Positions 34,855 through 44,889 of a stretch of DNA of 64,000 bases are shown here, in pieces (position 1 is the first letter of the stretch; the number at the start of each line of letters is the position of its first letter). Source of the DNA: Methylophilus sp. 5 (GTDB lineage Bacteria; Pseudomonadota; Gammaproteobacteria; Burkholderiales; Methylophilaceae); assembly GCF_000515275.1 (NCBI RefSeq), contig NZ_KI911560.1, positions 372,001 to 436,000 on the forward strand, given 5' to 3'. The position numbers and the translations under genes were made by a program. The notes below the pieces were generated by a model, which saw only the letters and a list, made by a program, of their open reading frames with translations, searched no databases and was not told the DNA's origin.

Positions 34855-36261
34855 ATGACCACTTTTCTGCCCGCGTCCATTTTCAAAGCCTACGATATCC
34901 GTGGCATCGTCGGTGACACGCTGACAGAAGAGATTGTGCGCCAGATTGGGCTGGCGCTGGGCACATTGGCGCAAGCGCACGGTGAGCACAGCCTGTGCGT
35001 CGGTTACGATGGCCGCTTATCCAGCCCCACCTTGGCTGCCGCGCTCACTGAAGGCATTGCAGACACTGGCACCAACGTCATTGCCCTGGGCATGGTCACC
35101 ACCCCCATGCTGTATTTTGCGACGCATTATCTGGCACAAACCAGCAGTGGTGTCATGCTGACTGGCAGCCATAACCCGCCACAATACAACGGCCTGAAAA
35201 TAGTCATTGCTGGCGAAACACTCAGTAGTGATGCTATTCAGGCACTCAAGCAACGCATTATCCAGCAGCAGTTTGTGCCGCCACAAGCGCCGGGCAAGCA
35301 ATCATTTTTCGATATTTATCCGGCCTACCAGGCAGCCATTGTGTCAGACATCCAACTTGTACGCCCAATGCGTGTGGTGGTCGACTGCGGCAACGGCGTT
35401 GCTGGCGCCTATGCTCCGGCCTTATTTAAAGCACTGGGCTGCGAGGTTGAGCCCTTGTTTTGCGAGGTCGACGGCCACTTCCCTAACCATCACCCGGACC
35501 CGGTCGACGCAAAAAACCTGCAAGATGTCATTAACACATTACAGGCGGGCGATGCCGACATCGGCGTCGCTTTTGATGGCGACGGAGACCGTCTGGGCGT
35601 CGTCACCAAGTCTGGCCAAATCATCCGCAGTGACCGCCAATTGATGCTGTTTGTTGAAGACGTGCTGATAGAACAGCCAGGCAGCAAGGTGGTGTTTGAC
35701 GTGAAGTCCACCCGCCGTTTATCGCCGTTTATACGCGAGCACGGCGGCAAACCGGTAATCTGGAAAACCGGCCACTCATTAATGAAAGCCAAAATAAAAG
35801 AAACCGGCGCAGCCATTGGCGGCGAGCTCTCTGGCCACCTGTTTTTTAACGATGCCAAACAAGGTAAGCCACGCTGGTTTGGCTTTGATGACGGCCTGTA
35901 CAGCGCAGCCAGATTACTCGAAATCGTCAGCCGTGGCCCCGATGCCAGCGCTGTGCTCGAAGCCTTGCCCGATAGCATTAACACCCCAGAACTGCAGATT
36001 GCCATGCAAGAGGGTGAGCCGCACACTTTTATCGCCGCCCTGCAACAATCAGCCCAGTTCGAGGATGCCATAGACATCATCACCATTGATGGCTTACGTG
36101 TGGAATATACCGATGGCTTTGGCCTGATCCGCGCATCAAACACCACACCGGTGCTCACGCTGCGCTTTGAAGCAGACAGCGAGGCCGCATTAAGCCGTAT
36201 TCAACAAGTGTTTAAACAAGTATTAAGCCAGGCCAACCCAGACTTGAAAATTCCTTTTTAA
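34855..36261 (+). CDS. phosphomannomutase/phosphoglucomutase
   Basis: 468 residues, alpha-D-phosphohexomutase family. FKAYDIRGIVGD at the N-terminus, phosphoserine loop VMLTGSHNPPQYNGLK (Ser near 104), metal loop GVAFDGDGDRLG and substrate loop GGELSGHLFFND are all present. The arrangement is that of AlgC/ManB, interconverting mannose-6-phosphate and mannose-1-phosphate (and glucose isomers) for polysaccharide and LPS synthesis. The ATG follows immediately after the iscX stop, so the genes are co-translated. Confidence 0.9.
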   Translation: MTTFLPASIFKAYDIRGIVGDTLTEEIVRQIGLALGTLAQAHGEHSLCVGYDGRLSSPTLAAALTEGIADTGTNVIALGMVTTPMLYFATHYLAQTSSGVMLTGSHNPPQYNGLKIVIAGETLSSDAIQALKQRIIQQQFVPPQAPGKQSFFDIYPAYQAAIVSDIQLVRPMRVVVDCGNGVAGAYAPALFKALGCEVEPLFCEVDGHFPNHHPDPVDAKNLQDVINTLQAGDADIGVAFDGDGDRLGVVTKSGQIIRSDRQLMLFVEDVLIEQPGSKVVFDVKSTRRLSPFIREHGGKPVIWKTGHSLMKAKIKETGAAIGGELSGHLFFNDAKQGKPRWFGFDDGLYSAARLLEIVSRGPDASAVLEALPDSINTPELQIAMQEGEPHTFIAALQQSAQFEDAIDIITIDGLRVEYTDGFGLIRASNTTPVLTLRFEADSEAALSRIQQVFKQVLSQANPDLKIPF

Positions 36262-36272
36262 GCCTCCATTGA

Positions 36273-36788
36273 ATGAGCATGCGCCATGCTACTCAAAGAC
36301 TCTATTCACGCGGACGCAGTCTGCTATATACCCTCACCTGGTTAGGCCTGGCCGCACTGGTGTGGCTATTGGTTGACCGCGTACAACACCCCAACACGCT
36401 AGAGCAAATCGGCCAGCCAAAAGTCGTCAGCCTCAAACGCGGGCCCGATGGCCACTACAGCGCCGAAGCCCTGATTAACGGCGAGCGCGTGCGCGTACTG
36501 GTCGACACTGGCGCCACCGGCGTCGCCATTTCACAGCATGTCGCTGACCGTTTAGGGCTAGTCAGCCGCGATGCCATTAACACCCACACCGCCAATGGCA
36601 ATGCCGTGTCTTACCTGGTGCGCTTAAAAAGCGTGCAATTGGGGGGTGTTGTCGCGCAGGATGTGGCGGCTACCATTTCGCCGGGGCTAGAAGGCGATGC
36701 CTTGCTCGGCATGAGTTTCTTGGGCAGGATGGATGTGAGGTTGTATCGAGGAGTGATGACGATACGGGATGGAGAAGCAGAAAAGTAA
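36273..36788 (+). CDS. membrane-anchored retroviral-like aspartyl protease
   Basis: 171 residues. One N-terminal membrane helix (LLYTLTWLGLAALVWLLVDRV) anchors a periplasmic domain with the aspartyl protease signature VRVLVDTGATGVAISQHVAD (DTGA) and a later GDALLGMSFLG. It is a single-lobe clan AA protease (TIGR02281 type) that must dimerise to be active. It starts 11 bases after the phosphohexomutase gene and may share its operon. Confidence 0.85.
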   Translation: MSMRHATQRLYSRGRSLLYTLTWLGLAALVWLLVDRVQHPNTLEQIGQPKVVSLKRGPDGHYSAEALINGERVRVLVDTGATGVAISQHVADRLGLVSRDAINTHTANGNAVSYLVRLKSVQLGGVVAQDVAATISPGLEGDALLGMSFLGRMDVRLYRGVMTIRDGEAEK

Positions 36789-36792
36789 GTGA

Positions 36793-36825
36793 TTTGCGCG
36801 GGCAACCCAGTTGCCCGCACGCAAA
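36793..36825. terminator. bidirectional terminator-like hairpin
   Basis: GCGGGCAAC-CCA-GTTGCCCGC, perfect 9-bp arms, flanked by TTTGC and GCAAA that extend the stem. It lies between two convergent genes (stops at 36788 and 36828). Confidence 0.6.
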
Positions 36826-36827
36826 GA

Positions 36828-37271
36828 TTAAGGCGCTTCAGCAGGCAATGGTTTACCTTGCTTGATGATGCTCACAGCCTGTGCAAAACGTTTATGAAAA
36901 GTCGTTTCGGTTAATGTGGTTGCCACGTTGACTGTGACACGACGCTTGGTCACGACAGTCACTTTGGTGTCGTCATCTTTCACCGGCTCTACCCAGGCAC
37001 CCATGACGGCACCCCATGACACCAGGTTCACACCGCTACTGGTGAGCATGTAATGCTGGTCTCTATGCTCTTCAATCGCATCAGCCCCTTCCCATCTGAA
37101 TACTGTTTTGGCAATTTCCCAAGCTTGCGCTTCGGTCACAGCATAATTTTGCGTTGTCCCTTCTGCACCACTTTGTTTCACTTTGACAACATCTTGCATG
37201 GTTGAACAACCAGAGGCAGTGATTGCTAACGCAACTAAACCGGCGCTAGCGATTTTTTTTATTATATTCAT
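36828..37271 (-). CDS. small lipoprotein, unknown
   Basis: 147 residues. Signal peptide ending in lipobox TASGC at about residue 22. The mature part (AEGTTQNYAVTEAQAWEIAK, EGADAIEEHRDQHYMLT, GAVMGAWVEPV and TKRRVTVNVATTLTE) contains a short alpha/beta pattern seen in many uncharacterised proteobacterial lipoproteins (DUF3568-like). Function unknown. Monocistronic. Confidence 0.65.
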   Translation of the reverse strand: MNIIKKIASAGLVALAITASGCSTMQDVVKVKQSGAEGTTQNYAVTEAQAWEIAKTVFRWEGADAIEEHRDQHYMLTSSGVNLVSWGAVMGAWVEPVKDDDTKVTVVTKRRVTVNVATTLTETTFHKRFAQAVSIIKQGKPLPAEAP

Positions 37272-37363
37272 TCTTATTCTTTCAAATTATTAAGTAAAAA
37301 TTGGTTAACCCAATTGAGCGAGACATTAGCAGATTTTGAGCGGCAAAGCCATGTTGAGCAGCC

Positions 37364-37726
37364 TTACTTTCTAATACCATACTCCAGCACAAACCACTGC
37401 GGACTCATGCCAGCCAGCGCTATACGTAGCGTTGCCAACTCCGCCTCTGGCCCATGCACCTCAATACGCACCAGTTGAGAGACCTCACCCATCTCATGCA
37501 AAATGGGGCGCAGGTTTTCAATATGCGCTAACAAAGCCGCCGCATTCTCAAAGCCTTCGCGGTAGTGTGCGAGGTCGCCATTGAAACTAAAGCCATAGTA
37601 TAAGCAGCCCGGTTCACGGGATGACCATGCCACATATTTTTCACAGATGGCGCGAAAAGCATCAGCCTTGCCAGGGTGAATTTCAAAATAAGGGGAAACT
37701 GAACAGCAGGTATCTGACGTGGCCAT
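37364..37726 (-). CDS. antibiotic-biosynthesis-monooxygenase-like (ABM) protein
   Basis: 120 residues, one ferredoxin-like ABM domain: YFEIHPGKADAFRAICEKYV, EPGCLYYGFSFNG (the conserved Gly-Cys turn), and FENAAALLAHIENLRPIL. Such proteins are heme or quinol monooxygenases or simple dimeric binding proteins; no activity can be assigned from sequence. The N-terminus has a CC pair. It lies between a lipoprotein and the M48 peptidase gene, about 36 bases downstream of the latter's stop. Confidence 0.7.
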   Translation of the reverse strand: MATSDTCCSVSPYFEIHPGKADAFRAICEKYVAWSSREPGCLYYGFSFNGDLAHYREGFENAAALLAHIENLRPILHEMGEVSQLVRIEVHGPEAELATLRIALAGMSPQWFVLEYGIRK

Positions 37727-37762
37727 GAAGTAAAAATATTCGCTTAAAAATCAGAACGGTGA

Positions 37763-39322
37763 TTAATTCGCCAGCTCGGCACCTTCAACCACCACCCGGA
37801 AAAACTGCAATGCAGCCTGATCCTGAATGCGTACACCAGTCGCCACCGAGCCGCGCTTGCCAGGTGCGATACCGCCATTAATCAGCATAGAGCGGCTTTG
37901 GTCGACCAGGCGGCCACGGCTATCGTATTGCAACATACGTACCTGCACCCGGCCAACCTGCACGCTGCTATTGTTCTGCACCGCGGCATACACCATACCA
38001 GTGTTATCTGCCAACGGCCCTGAAGGCAGGTAGCGCGCGGGGTTGCGTGGTAAATCTATACGCATGGCACGGCCAGCGGCCTCTTTGCCAATCTCGGAAT
38101 CCGAACTGGCAGCGAGCTGGTAATGCTGCAAGGCCAGCGAGGTCTCGCCGCGGCCTTCGGCAATCTGGCCTAGCAAGGCATAGCCTGGCGCAGTAGGCAG
38201 CAAGGCGTTGGCTTTTTTCAAGAAAGGTTCGGCCTGCGCTTTTTTACCCTCATTAAACAAGGCTATGCCACTTTGCACATAAGGCTTAAAGTAGTCAGGC
38301 TGCATCTGGATCGCTTTATCGTAAAACGCCAGTGCTTCGGTGGTATTCTTTTTGGTCAGCGCAATATCACCCAGCAACTCCTGAAAACGTGGTTCGCGCG
38401 GCTCCAGACTCATCGCCTTTTTGGCCAAGGTTTTGGCTTTTTCCGCATCGCCTTTTTGCAAGGCTTCTTTGCCCTCATCGTAGGCTTTATAAGCCTCACG
38501 CGTCGCCATCAGTTTGGCGATTTTTTGCGCGTACACTTCTTTGCCCATGTCGCCGCCAGCGCCCAGTTCTGCCAGCGTTTTCTTGTTATCATCCACACGC
38601 TCTTGTGACGGCGGATGGCTGGCAAACAAGCCAGCAATAAAGTCTTGCCGCTTGCCTTCGCTCAAGCGCACAAACGTCTCTTGCAAAATAACGGCCGCAG
38701 CCGGGTCATAACCGGCCAGTTTCATATATTTCATGCCATAGTGGTCAGATTCTGACTCGGCATCACGACCATATTTGCTGGAGATCAATTGTCCCCCCAG
38801 CTGCGCCCCACCCACCACCAGATTGGCGTAATTAGAGTCACGCGTCGCCAAGCCCACCGCCAGCATGGCACCTTGCATAAACATGCCGCGCTCCATGCCT
38901 TTGGCGCCATGACGCGCAGCGGCATGTACAATTTCATGGCCTAGCACCGCCGCCAGCTCTGCTTCGCTGTGCAGCTCATAGAGCAAACCACGGTTAAAAG
39001 CGATCTTGCCACCTGGCATCGCCCACGCATTGGGCACCGAGTCATTCAGCACCACAAACTCATAAGGTAAATCAGGTCGATCAGACACTGCGGCCAGCTT
39101 TTGCCCAACTTGCTGCACATAACGGGTCAGTTCTGCGTCCAGGGTGTAATCGCCACCTTGCGACTGCCGTGCCGGGCTATAGTTTTGCTGACCGAGCTGA
39201 ATCTCTTTGTCTTGCGACACAAACTGGAACTCGCGTTCCTTAGTCACCGGATTGACGCCACAGGCCAGTAAACCTGCAGATAACACCACCGGGCAAAGAA
39301 TACTTTTTTTAATCATTGTCAT
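37763..39322 (-). CDS. M48 peptidase with TPR repeats (BepA-like), lipoprotein
   Basis: 519 residues. Signal peptide ending in lipobox LLAC (about residue 21). The M48 peptidase core has AVLGHEIVHAAARHG (HExxH near 135) and the downstream ESESDHYGMKYMKLAGYDP with the third ligand Glu. A TPR region follows (about 290-420: KALQKGDAEKAKTLAKKAMS and repeats) and a C-terminal beta domain. BepA-type proteases degrade or assist assembly of outer-membrane proteins. The first ATG (39322) is two codons before another, MIKKS; either is possible. Confidence 0.9.
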   Translation of the reverse strand: MTMIKKSILCPVVLSAGLLACGVNPVTKEREFQFVSQDKEIQLGQQNYSPARQSQGGDYTLDAELTRYVQQVGQKLAAVSDRPDLPYEFVVLNDSVPNAWAMPGGKIAFNRGLLYELHSEAELAAVLGHEIVHAAARHGAKGMERGMFMQGAMLAVGLATRDSNYANLVVGGAQLGGQLISSKYGRDAESESDHYGMKYMKLAGYDPAAAVILQETFVRLSEGKRQDFIAGLFASHPPSQERVDDNKKTLAELGAGGDMGKEVYAQKIAKLMATREAYKAYDEGKEALQKGDAEKAKTLAKKAMSLEPREPRFQELLGDIALTKKNTTEALAFYDKAIQMQPDYFKPYVQSGIALFNEGKKAQAEPFLKKANALLPTAPGYALLGQIAEGRGETSLALQHYQLAASSDSEIGKEAAGRAMRIDLPRNPARYLPSGPLADNTGMVYAAVQNNSSVQVGRVQVRMLQYDSRGRLVDQSRSMLINGGIAPGKRGSVATGVRIQDQAALQFFRVVVEGAELAN

Positions 39323-39349
39323 GCAGCCATTTCCCCGCGGCTATTATTG

Positions 39350-41035
<1,686 letters not shown>

Positions 41036-41206
41036 TCAGTTTTTTTGCAATTGTGCCGATTCCTTCACACTTTTTATCTTTTACGCGTCATCAAACTACG
41101 TAAAATCATGAGCCGTTTTTACGGATTCACTTCAGGGTCATTTTGCAACAGCGGCGTATAGTGAGAGTCATACAAGTGCATCACACGATGTACTCCCAAA
41201 CAACCC

Positions 41207-41213
41207 AAGGAGA
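41207..41213 (+). promoter_or_regulatory. ribosome-binding site of pqqA copy 1
   Basis: AAGGAGA five bases before the ATG. The same sequence and spacing precede the second pqqA copy, which supports both starts. Confidence 0.8.
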
Positions 41214-41218
41214 TTATT

Positions 41219-41290
41219 ATGTGGACTAAACCAGCTGCTACTGAAATGCGTTTTGGCTTTGAAGTGACAATGTACGTTATGAACAAATAA
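41219..41290 (+). CDS. pqqA: PQQ precursor peptide PqqA, copy 1
   Basis: 23 residues, [20 protein letters not shown] (then MNK). Glu15 and Tyr19, separated by three residues, are the two side chains that PqqE cross-links and that become the PQQ skeleton. The reading frame is too short for standard gene finders. A strong terminator lies 40 bases downstream, so the gene is monocistronic: no pqqB-E is in the window. The peptide is identical to that of the copy at 42375-42446 on the opposite strand, although the DNA differs at several third positions. PQQ is the cofactor of methanol dehydrogenase encoded at 60.3 kb. Confidence 0.95.
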   Translation: MWTKPAATEMRFGFEVTMYVMNK

Positions 41291-41328
41291 TCAGCGTTTT
41301 GTGTTAAGTCACAAGATTGCGCTGAACA

Positions 41329-41358
41329 AAAAACCGCCGAATTTCGGCGGTTTTTTGT
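41329..41358. terminator. bidirectional Rho-independent terminator
   Basis: 10-bp stem AAACCGCCGA / TCGGCGGTTT with ATT loop, a T-run on the right and an A-run on the left. It can end both pqqA copy 1 (plus) and the TauE-type exporter gene (minus, stop at 41377). Confidence 0.9.
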
Positions 41359-41376
41359 TGCCTGCCTTATCAGCGA

Positions 41377-42192
41377 TCAAGCAAATTGCGACCACAACAG
41401 ATTAAGACTCACGCCCATCAAAAAGACCGCAAAAATGCGCTTTAAGACTTTGACCGGCAAGCGCTTGGTCAAGGCCACGCCCGCTGGGGCAAACAATACG
41501 CTAAGCGGGGTGATAAGCATAATGGCAGGTAAATAAAGCAGACCAAAAGTATCGGGCGCATGGCTAGACTGTCGGACGGCGTCTTGCAAATAACTCACCG
41601 TGCTCGCCAATGCAATCGGGAACCCCAACGCAGCTGAGGTGCCAATGGCCTGCTTGACCGACACATTACGCATGGCGAGATAAGGCACAGTCAACGTGCC
41701 GCCGCCAATCGACACCAGCGCAGACACCATACCAATCAACAATGACACCAGGCTGATTTCAATCTTGCCTGGCACTTTGTGCTGAGTCGGTTTACGGTCA
41801 AGAAACAGTTGAGTCGCGGCAAAAAAAGTAAATGTGGCAAAAAATAGCGTCAAGTAAAACGCATCCAGGTGAATCGCCACCAGCGTTGCCAGTAAAGAGC
41901 CCATAAACGCCATTGGCACCATGGCCCAGACATAATGCCAGACAATATTCTGGTTTTTATGATGCGCGAGGATGCTGGAGAGCGAAGTAAACACAATGCA
42001 CGCCATCGACGTCGCCAGCGCCATATGAAACGCCGCATCGGCCGAAAAACCTTTAGCAACCAGCATGGCATGCAGCATAGGCACCAGCACAATGCCGCCG
42101 CCGATACCGAGCAAGCCTGACAATACACCAACGATCACGCCGATCAGGCAAAACAAAGCATATTGCTCAAAAAATAGTTGTATCCAATCCAT
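41377..42192 (-). CDS. TauE/SafE-family exporter
   Basis: 271 residues from ATG 42192 (the frame extends to 42234). Eight predicted membrane helices with the family's glycine-rich repeats: GVLSGLLGIGGGIVLVPML and MVSALVSIGGGTLTVPYL. Members of this family (sulfite exporter TauE/SafE) export organic or inorganic anions such as sulfite or sulfoacetate. The substrate is unknown here. It sits between the two pqqA genes, and there is no reason to link it to PQQ apart from position. Confidence 0.85.
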   Translation of the reverse strand: MDWIQLFFEQYALFCLIGVIVGVLSGLLGIGGGIVLVPMLHAMLVAKGFSADAAFHMALATSMACIVFTSLSSILAHHKNQNIVWHYVWAMVPMAFMGSLLATLVAIHLDAFYLTLFFATFTFFAATQLFLDRKPTQHKVPGKIEISLVSLLIGMVSALVSIGGGTLTVPYLAMRNVSVKQAIGTSAALGFPIALASTVSYLQDAVRQSSHAPDTFGLLYLPAIMLITPLSVLFAPAGVALTKRLPVKVLKRIFAVFLMGVSLNLLWSQFA

Positions 42193-42324
42193 GCGACACT
42201 CATCCGTTGAAAGCGCAACAGTATACCTGCTCAATGGTAATCTTTGCTTTGCTTGTGCTGTTAATGATTGCCAAGTGAATATTGAATCTGCCAGGCTGAC
42301 TAACCTTCTTTTTTAATTAGCCAA

Positions 42325-42351
42325 CAAAAAACCCGGCCTAGGCTGCCGGGC
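42325..42351 (-). terminator. terminator of pqqA copy 2
   Basis: On the minus strand GCCCGGC... closes as 6-bp arms CCCGGC / GCCGGG with a 7-base loop and is followed by TTTTTTG. It lies 24 bases after the pqqA stop. Confidence 0.8.
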
Positions 42352-42374
42352 TTTCTGAACACAGATGAACGAAG

Positions 42375-42446
42375 TTACTTGTTCATCACGTACATGGTTA
42401 CTTCAAAGCCGAAACGCATTTCGGTAGCAGCTGGTTTAGTCCACAT
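42375..42446 (-). CDS. pqqA: PQQ precursor peptide PqqA, copy 2
   Basis: 23 residues, sequence identical to copy 1 at 41219-41290, including Glu15 and Tyr19. The AAGGAGA ribosome-binding site is also the same and is five bases before the ATG, but the upstream promoter regions differ, and several codons differ at the third base, so this is not a recent duplication. It ends at its own terminator. Multiple pqqA copies are known in Methylovorus, where their products feed the same PqqE. Confidence 0.95.
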   Translation of the reverse strand: MWTKPAATEMRFGFEVTMYVMNK

Positions 42447-42611
42447 AATGATCTCCTTGTTTGTTTCCCCGAACCGACCCCATGTCTGGCTCGTGTGAAT
42501 GTATTATCGGCCCAGGCACAAAGAATCCTGCTATTGCGGATCATGAACAGGGTTTAGGGAATTTCATGAAACGCGCCTCATGCAAATGAATATGCCCGCA
42601 TTAAAGTCCAA

Positions 42612-43349
42612 TCACATTGGATGCGTTGAATCGATCGCCTGCAGTCTTCGCCTTATATAATTAGCGTTGTCTTTATTCATAAAATAATCAGAGATTATTT
42701 CTACTCCCTTTTCATTAATATCTAACCGATCAAAGCAATACGCCAAATGTGCCCTGTCCTTTTCCAGTAAATTAAAAACCTTTTCATAGTAATCGGCAAC
42801 GGCTGATTTATAGGCTTTTCTCGCAGTGAGCAAAGCGCTATCTGGTATTTCACCCCACTTGTGCTGCATCATAATCAAGTCTAAAAAGTCTTTACTTAAG
42901 CCAGACTTATCCATTCCCCGATCCGCATTAGCCATTAACTTTTCTACAAACAAACACGCTTTTGATAACGTCGGCAGTGGAAGATCTGATGCTTCACCTT
43001 TTAGATCAACTCTTCCCTCTGAAACGATTTCAAATTTTATTGGTTGGCCTTCAACCTCAAATATAGTTCGGATGCCCTCTTTATCTATTCGAGGGCTTCG
43101 CAACTGCACTGGGGTGTCCTGAAGGAACAAACCCTCTATGCCCTTTTGATGGACTAACTCTCGAAGGTCGGAGTATCCCTCCCGGCTTGAACACAAAAAA
43201 TCGATATCAACGGATGTCCGATACTCATCAATCATGAGTGCGATTGCAGTTCCACCGCCAAAGTAGCATTCTGCAGCGCGCATGATTTCAGTATTGAAAC
43301 TCTGTAGAACAGACATGATTCTTATATGATGATGACGCACGAGCTTCAT
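42612..43349 (-). CDS. AbiEii-like nucleotidyltransferase, toxin candidate
   Basis: 245 residues. N-terminal nucleotidyltransferase fold with GGGT at 31-34 and the catalytic pair Asp48-x-Asp50 in SVDIDFLCSS, followed by PIKFEIVSEG and a helical C-terminal half (FVEKLMANADRGMDKSGLSK). This matches AbiEii/DUF1814 toxins that modify tRNA or other substrates by adding nucleotides. Its start overlaps the upstream XRE gene stop (ATGA), the usual antitoxin-toxin order. The codons are AT-rich compared with neighbours, so the pair was probably acquired. Actual toxicity cannot be told from the sequence. Confidence 0.75.
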   Translation of the reverse strand: MKLVRHHHIRIMSVLQSFNTEIMRAAECYFGGGTAIALMIDEYRTSVDIDFLCSSREGYSDLRELVHQKGIEGLFLQDTPVQLRSPRIDKEGIRTIFEVEGQPIKFEIVSEGRVDLKGEASDLPLPTLSKACLFVEKLMANADRGMDKSGLSKDFLDLIMMQHKWGEIPDSALLTARKAYKSAVADYYEKVFNLLEKDRAHLAYCFDRLDINEKGVEIISDYFMNKDNANYIRRRLQAIDSTHPM

Positions 43350-43795
43350 AGCATGACTCCGTTGCCATATTTATGGGTAAGTCTATCTAAAAACGTTGCT
43401 TCTTCAGGCGTGAGCGTATCATGCTCTAAATATCTCGCATTCTTCTCATAGATATAAAAAGCCTCCTTTTCTGTCAGATTTTTATTACTCCTGTCCCATA
43501 ACAATAAGCGCAATTGAGGATACGTTGTGCCATCAACCCTGGGGATTCTTACTCTCTTCTTCGTTATTGCGCCTAACCTGGCTTTTTCTACTGTTTCTAG
43601 CGTGTTCTTTTTAGTCAGTTCAAGATTTAAAGCCGCCATTATCTTAGCCACTATGTGAAAACCAACGTTCTTGCCCGTTTCTAAATCATGCACATTCATT
43701 CTTGTGACGTGTGCATTCTCAGCCATATCCTCCTGAGTAAGACCAGCTGCAATGCGTTGTGCTTTAAATTGATTTGCAAAATTAATGTGCCTCAT
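43346..43795 (-). CDS. XRE-family helix-turn-helix protein, antitoxin candidate
   Basis: 149 residues from the ATG at 43795; the frame has an earlier ATG at 43804 that overlaps the -10 element. An XRE helix-turn-helix (FKAQRIAAGLTQEDMAENAH, then VTRMNVHDLETGK) covers about residues 10-60. The C-terminal half (RIPRVDGTTYPQLRLLLWDR and following) is not a known DNA-binding domain and may hold the toxin-neutralising surface. It is coupled to the NTase gene by ATGA. It probably autoregulates: direct copies of GCATACA flank its promoter at 43808-43814 and 43863-43869. Confidence 0.75.
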   Translation of the reverse strand: MRHINFANQFKAQRIAAGLTQEDMAENAHVTRMNVHDLETGKNVGFHIVAKIMAALNLELTKKNTLETVEKARLGAITKKRVRIPRVDGTTYPQLRLLLWDRSNKNLTEKEAFYIYEKNARYLEHDTLTPEEATFLDRLTHKYGNGVML

Positions 43796-43872
43796 ACAAT
43801 ACATTATGCATACAAAATAGCGGATGTAAAGAATTAATATATGGTTTGCAGATAGTTATCTTGCATACATAG
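43796..43872 (-). promoter_or_regulatory. promoter and repeated operator of the XRE/NTase pair
   Basis: On the minus strand TTTACA (-35) and CATAAT (-10, 43803-43808) are 16 bases apart; transcription would begin close to the ATG at 43795, giving a leaderless or near-leaderless message. TGTATGC occurs twice (43814-43808 and 43869-43863), plausible XRE binding sites for autoregulation. Confidence 0.5.
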
Positions 43873-43900
43873 AATGGACCGAGGCGCCGTTAAAGGTGGA

Positions 43901-44782
43901 CTACTCCCGCCATCTTTCAGCAGCTTTAGACAGTGACACCGAGCTAAAGGTGACTGCGCTGATGACCAGCATGGCGCCTATCAGCTGCGCATGGTTAGGT
44001 GGCATATGCTCAAATGCAGCAATCACCATAGTGGTGACTGGCACCAGGTTCATAAAAATGGCGGCTTTTGAGGGCCCCAGCGTTGAAATACTGGCGTTCC
44101 AGAACAGGTAAGCCAGCACCCCGCCGCCTAGCGACATCATTAACAGCGCGGCCCCTGCATGCACGGTCGGCAACACGAAATGATCGCCATGCCATAATGC
44201 CGCGAGGGTCAAGGCCAGCGCGCCAACGCTCATGATGCCTGCAGTATTCGCAATACCGCTCACATTTTTTGGCATCATTTTTTTAACCAATACGTTATAG
44301 AGCGCCCAATTGAGCGAAGCAATCAAAATATAAATATCCCCGGCCGAAATAGTCAGTTGCGCACCTGCGCCCAAAACCACAATCGCCACGCCCGCAATAC
44401 CGATTGGAAAAGCGATTAATTGCTGGTTGCTTGGCCGGTCTCTCAGAATCACATAGCCCAGCACAGCGGTTAACAACGGATTCAAGGCCATGATCAGGGC
44501 GCCATTGATGGCAGAGGAAGTTTCCATGCCTAAAAAGAAAAACAGGTTAAACCCAAACACGCCGACCACCCCCAGCGTTAAATAGGCTTGCCAATGGCGC
44601 ACAGGAATCCTGTCTTTTCTGATCTGCGCGATGATAATCATGACGACTGCAGCCAGCACATAACGGCTAGCCCCTGCGATATAAGGCCCCATTTCAGCAA
44701 TCACCGGGCGCGCCAGGTTAAAGTTGGCTCCCCAGAAAATCGCTGCCATGATGGCCATCAAATAGACTTTACTCTTGCTCAT
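43901..44782 (-). CDS. EamA/DMT-family transporter
   Basis: 293 residues, ten predicted membrane helices in two EamA halves (AIFWGANFNLARPVIAEMGP at the start, SLNWALYNVLVKKMMPKNVS opening the second half). Proteins of this drug/metabolite transporter family export amino acids, nucleobases or other metabolites; the substrate cannot be inferred. It is the last gene before the acquired XRE/NTase block. Confidence 0.85.
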   Translation of the reverse strand: MSKSKVYLMAIMAAIFWGANFNLARPVIAEMGPYIAGASRYVLAAVVMIIIAQIRKDRIPVRHWQAYLTLGVVGVFGFNLFFFLGMETSSAINGALIMALNPLLTAVLGYVILRDRPSNQQLIAFPIGIAGVAIVVLGAGAQLTISAGDIYILIASLNWALYNVLVKKMMPKNVSGIANTAGIMSVGALALTLAALWHGDHFVLPTVHAGAALLMMSLGGGVLAYLFWNASISTLGPSKAAIFMNLVPVTTMVIAAFEHMPPNHAQLIGAMLVISAVTFSSVSLSKAAERWRE

Positions 44783-44889
44783 TTTATGTTCTCAATACAA
44801 TCCAAGGCATTCAGTGCCGACACGCTTGCAACCAGGCAACATGCCAGCGCCGGTCACATCTTCACATTACAACGCCATAAAGTACAGCC

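Noticed and set aside
41377..42192. A role of the TauE-type exporter in PQQ secretion
   Set aside because: Only its position between the pqqA copies suggests it; PQQ export is not known for this family and each pqqA has its own terminator.
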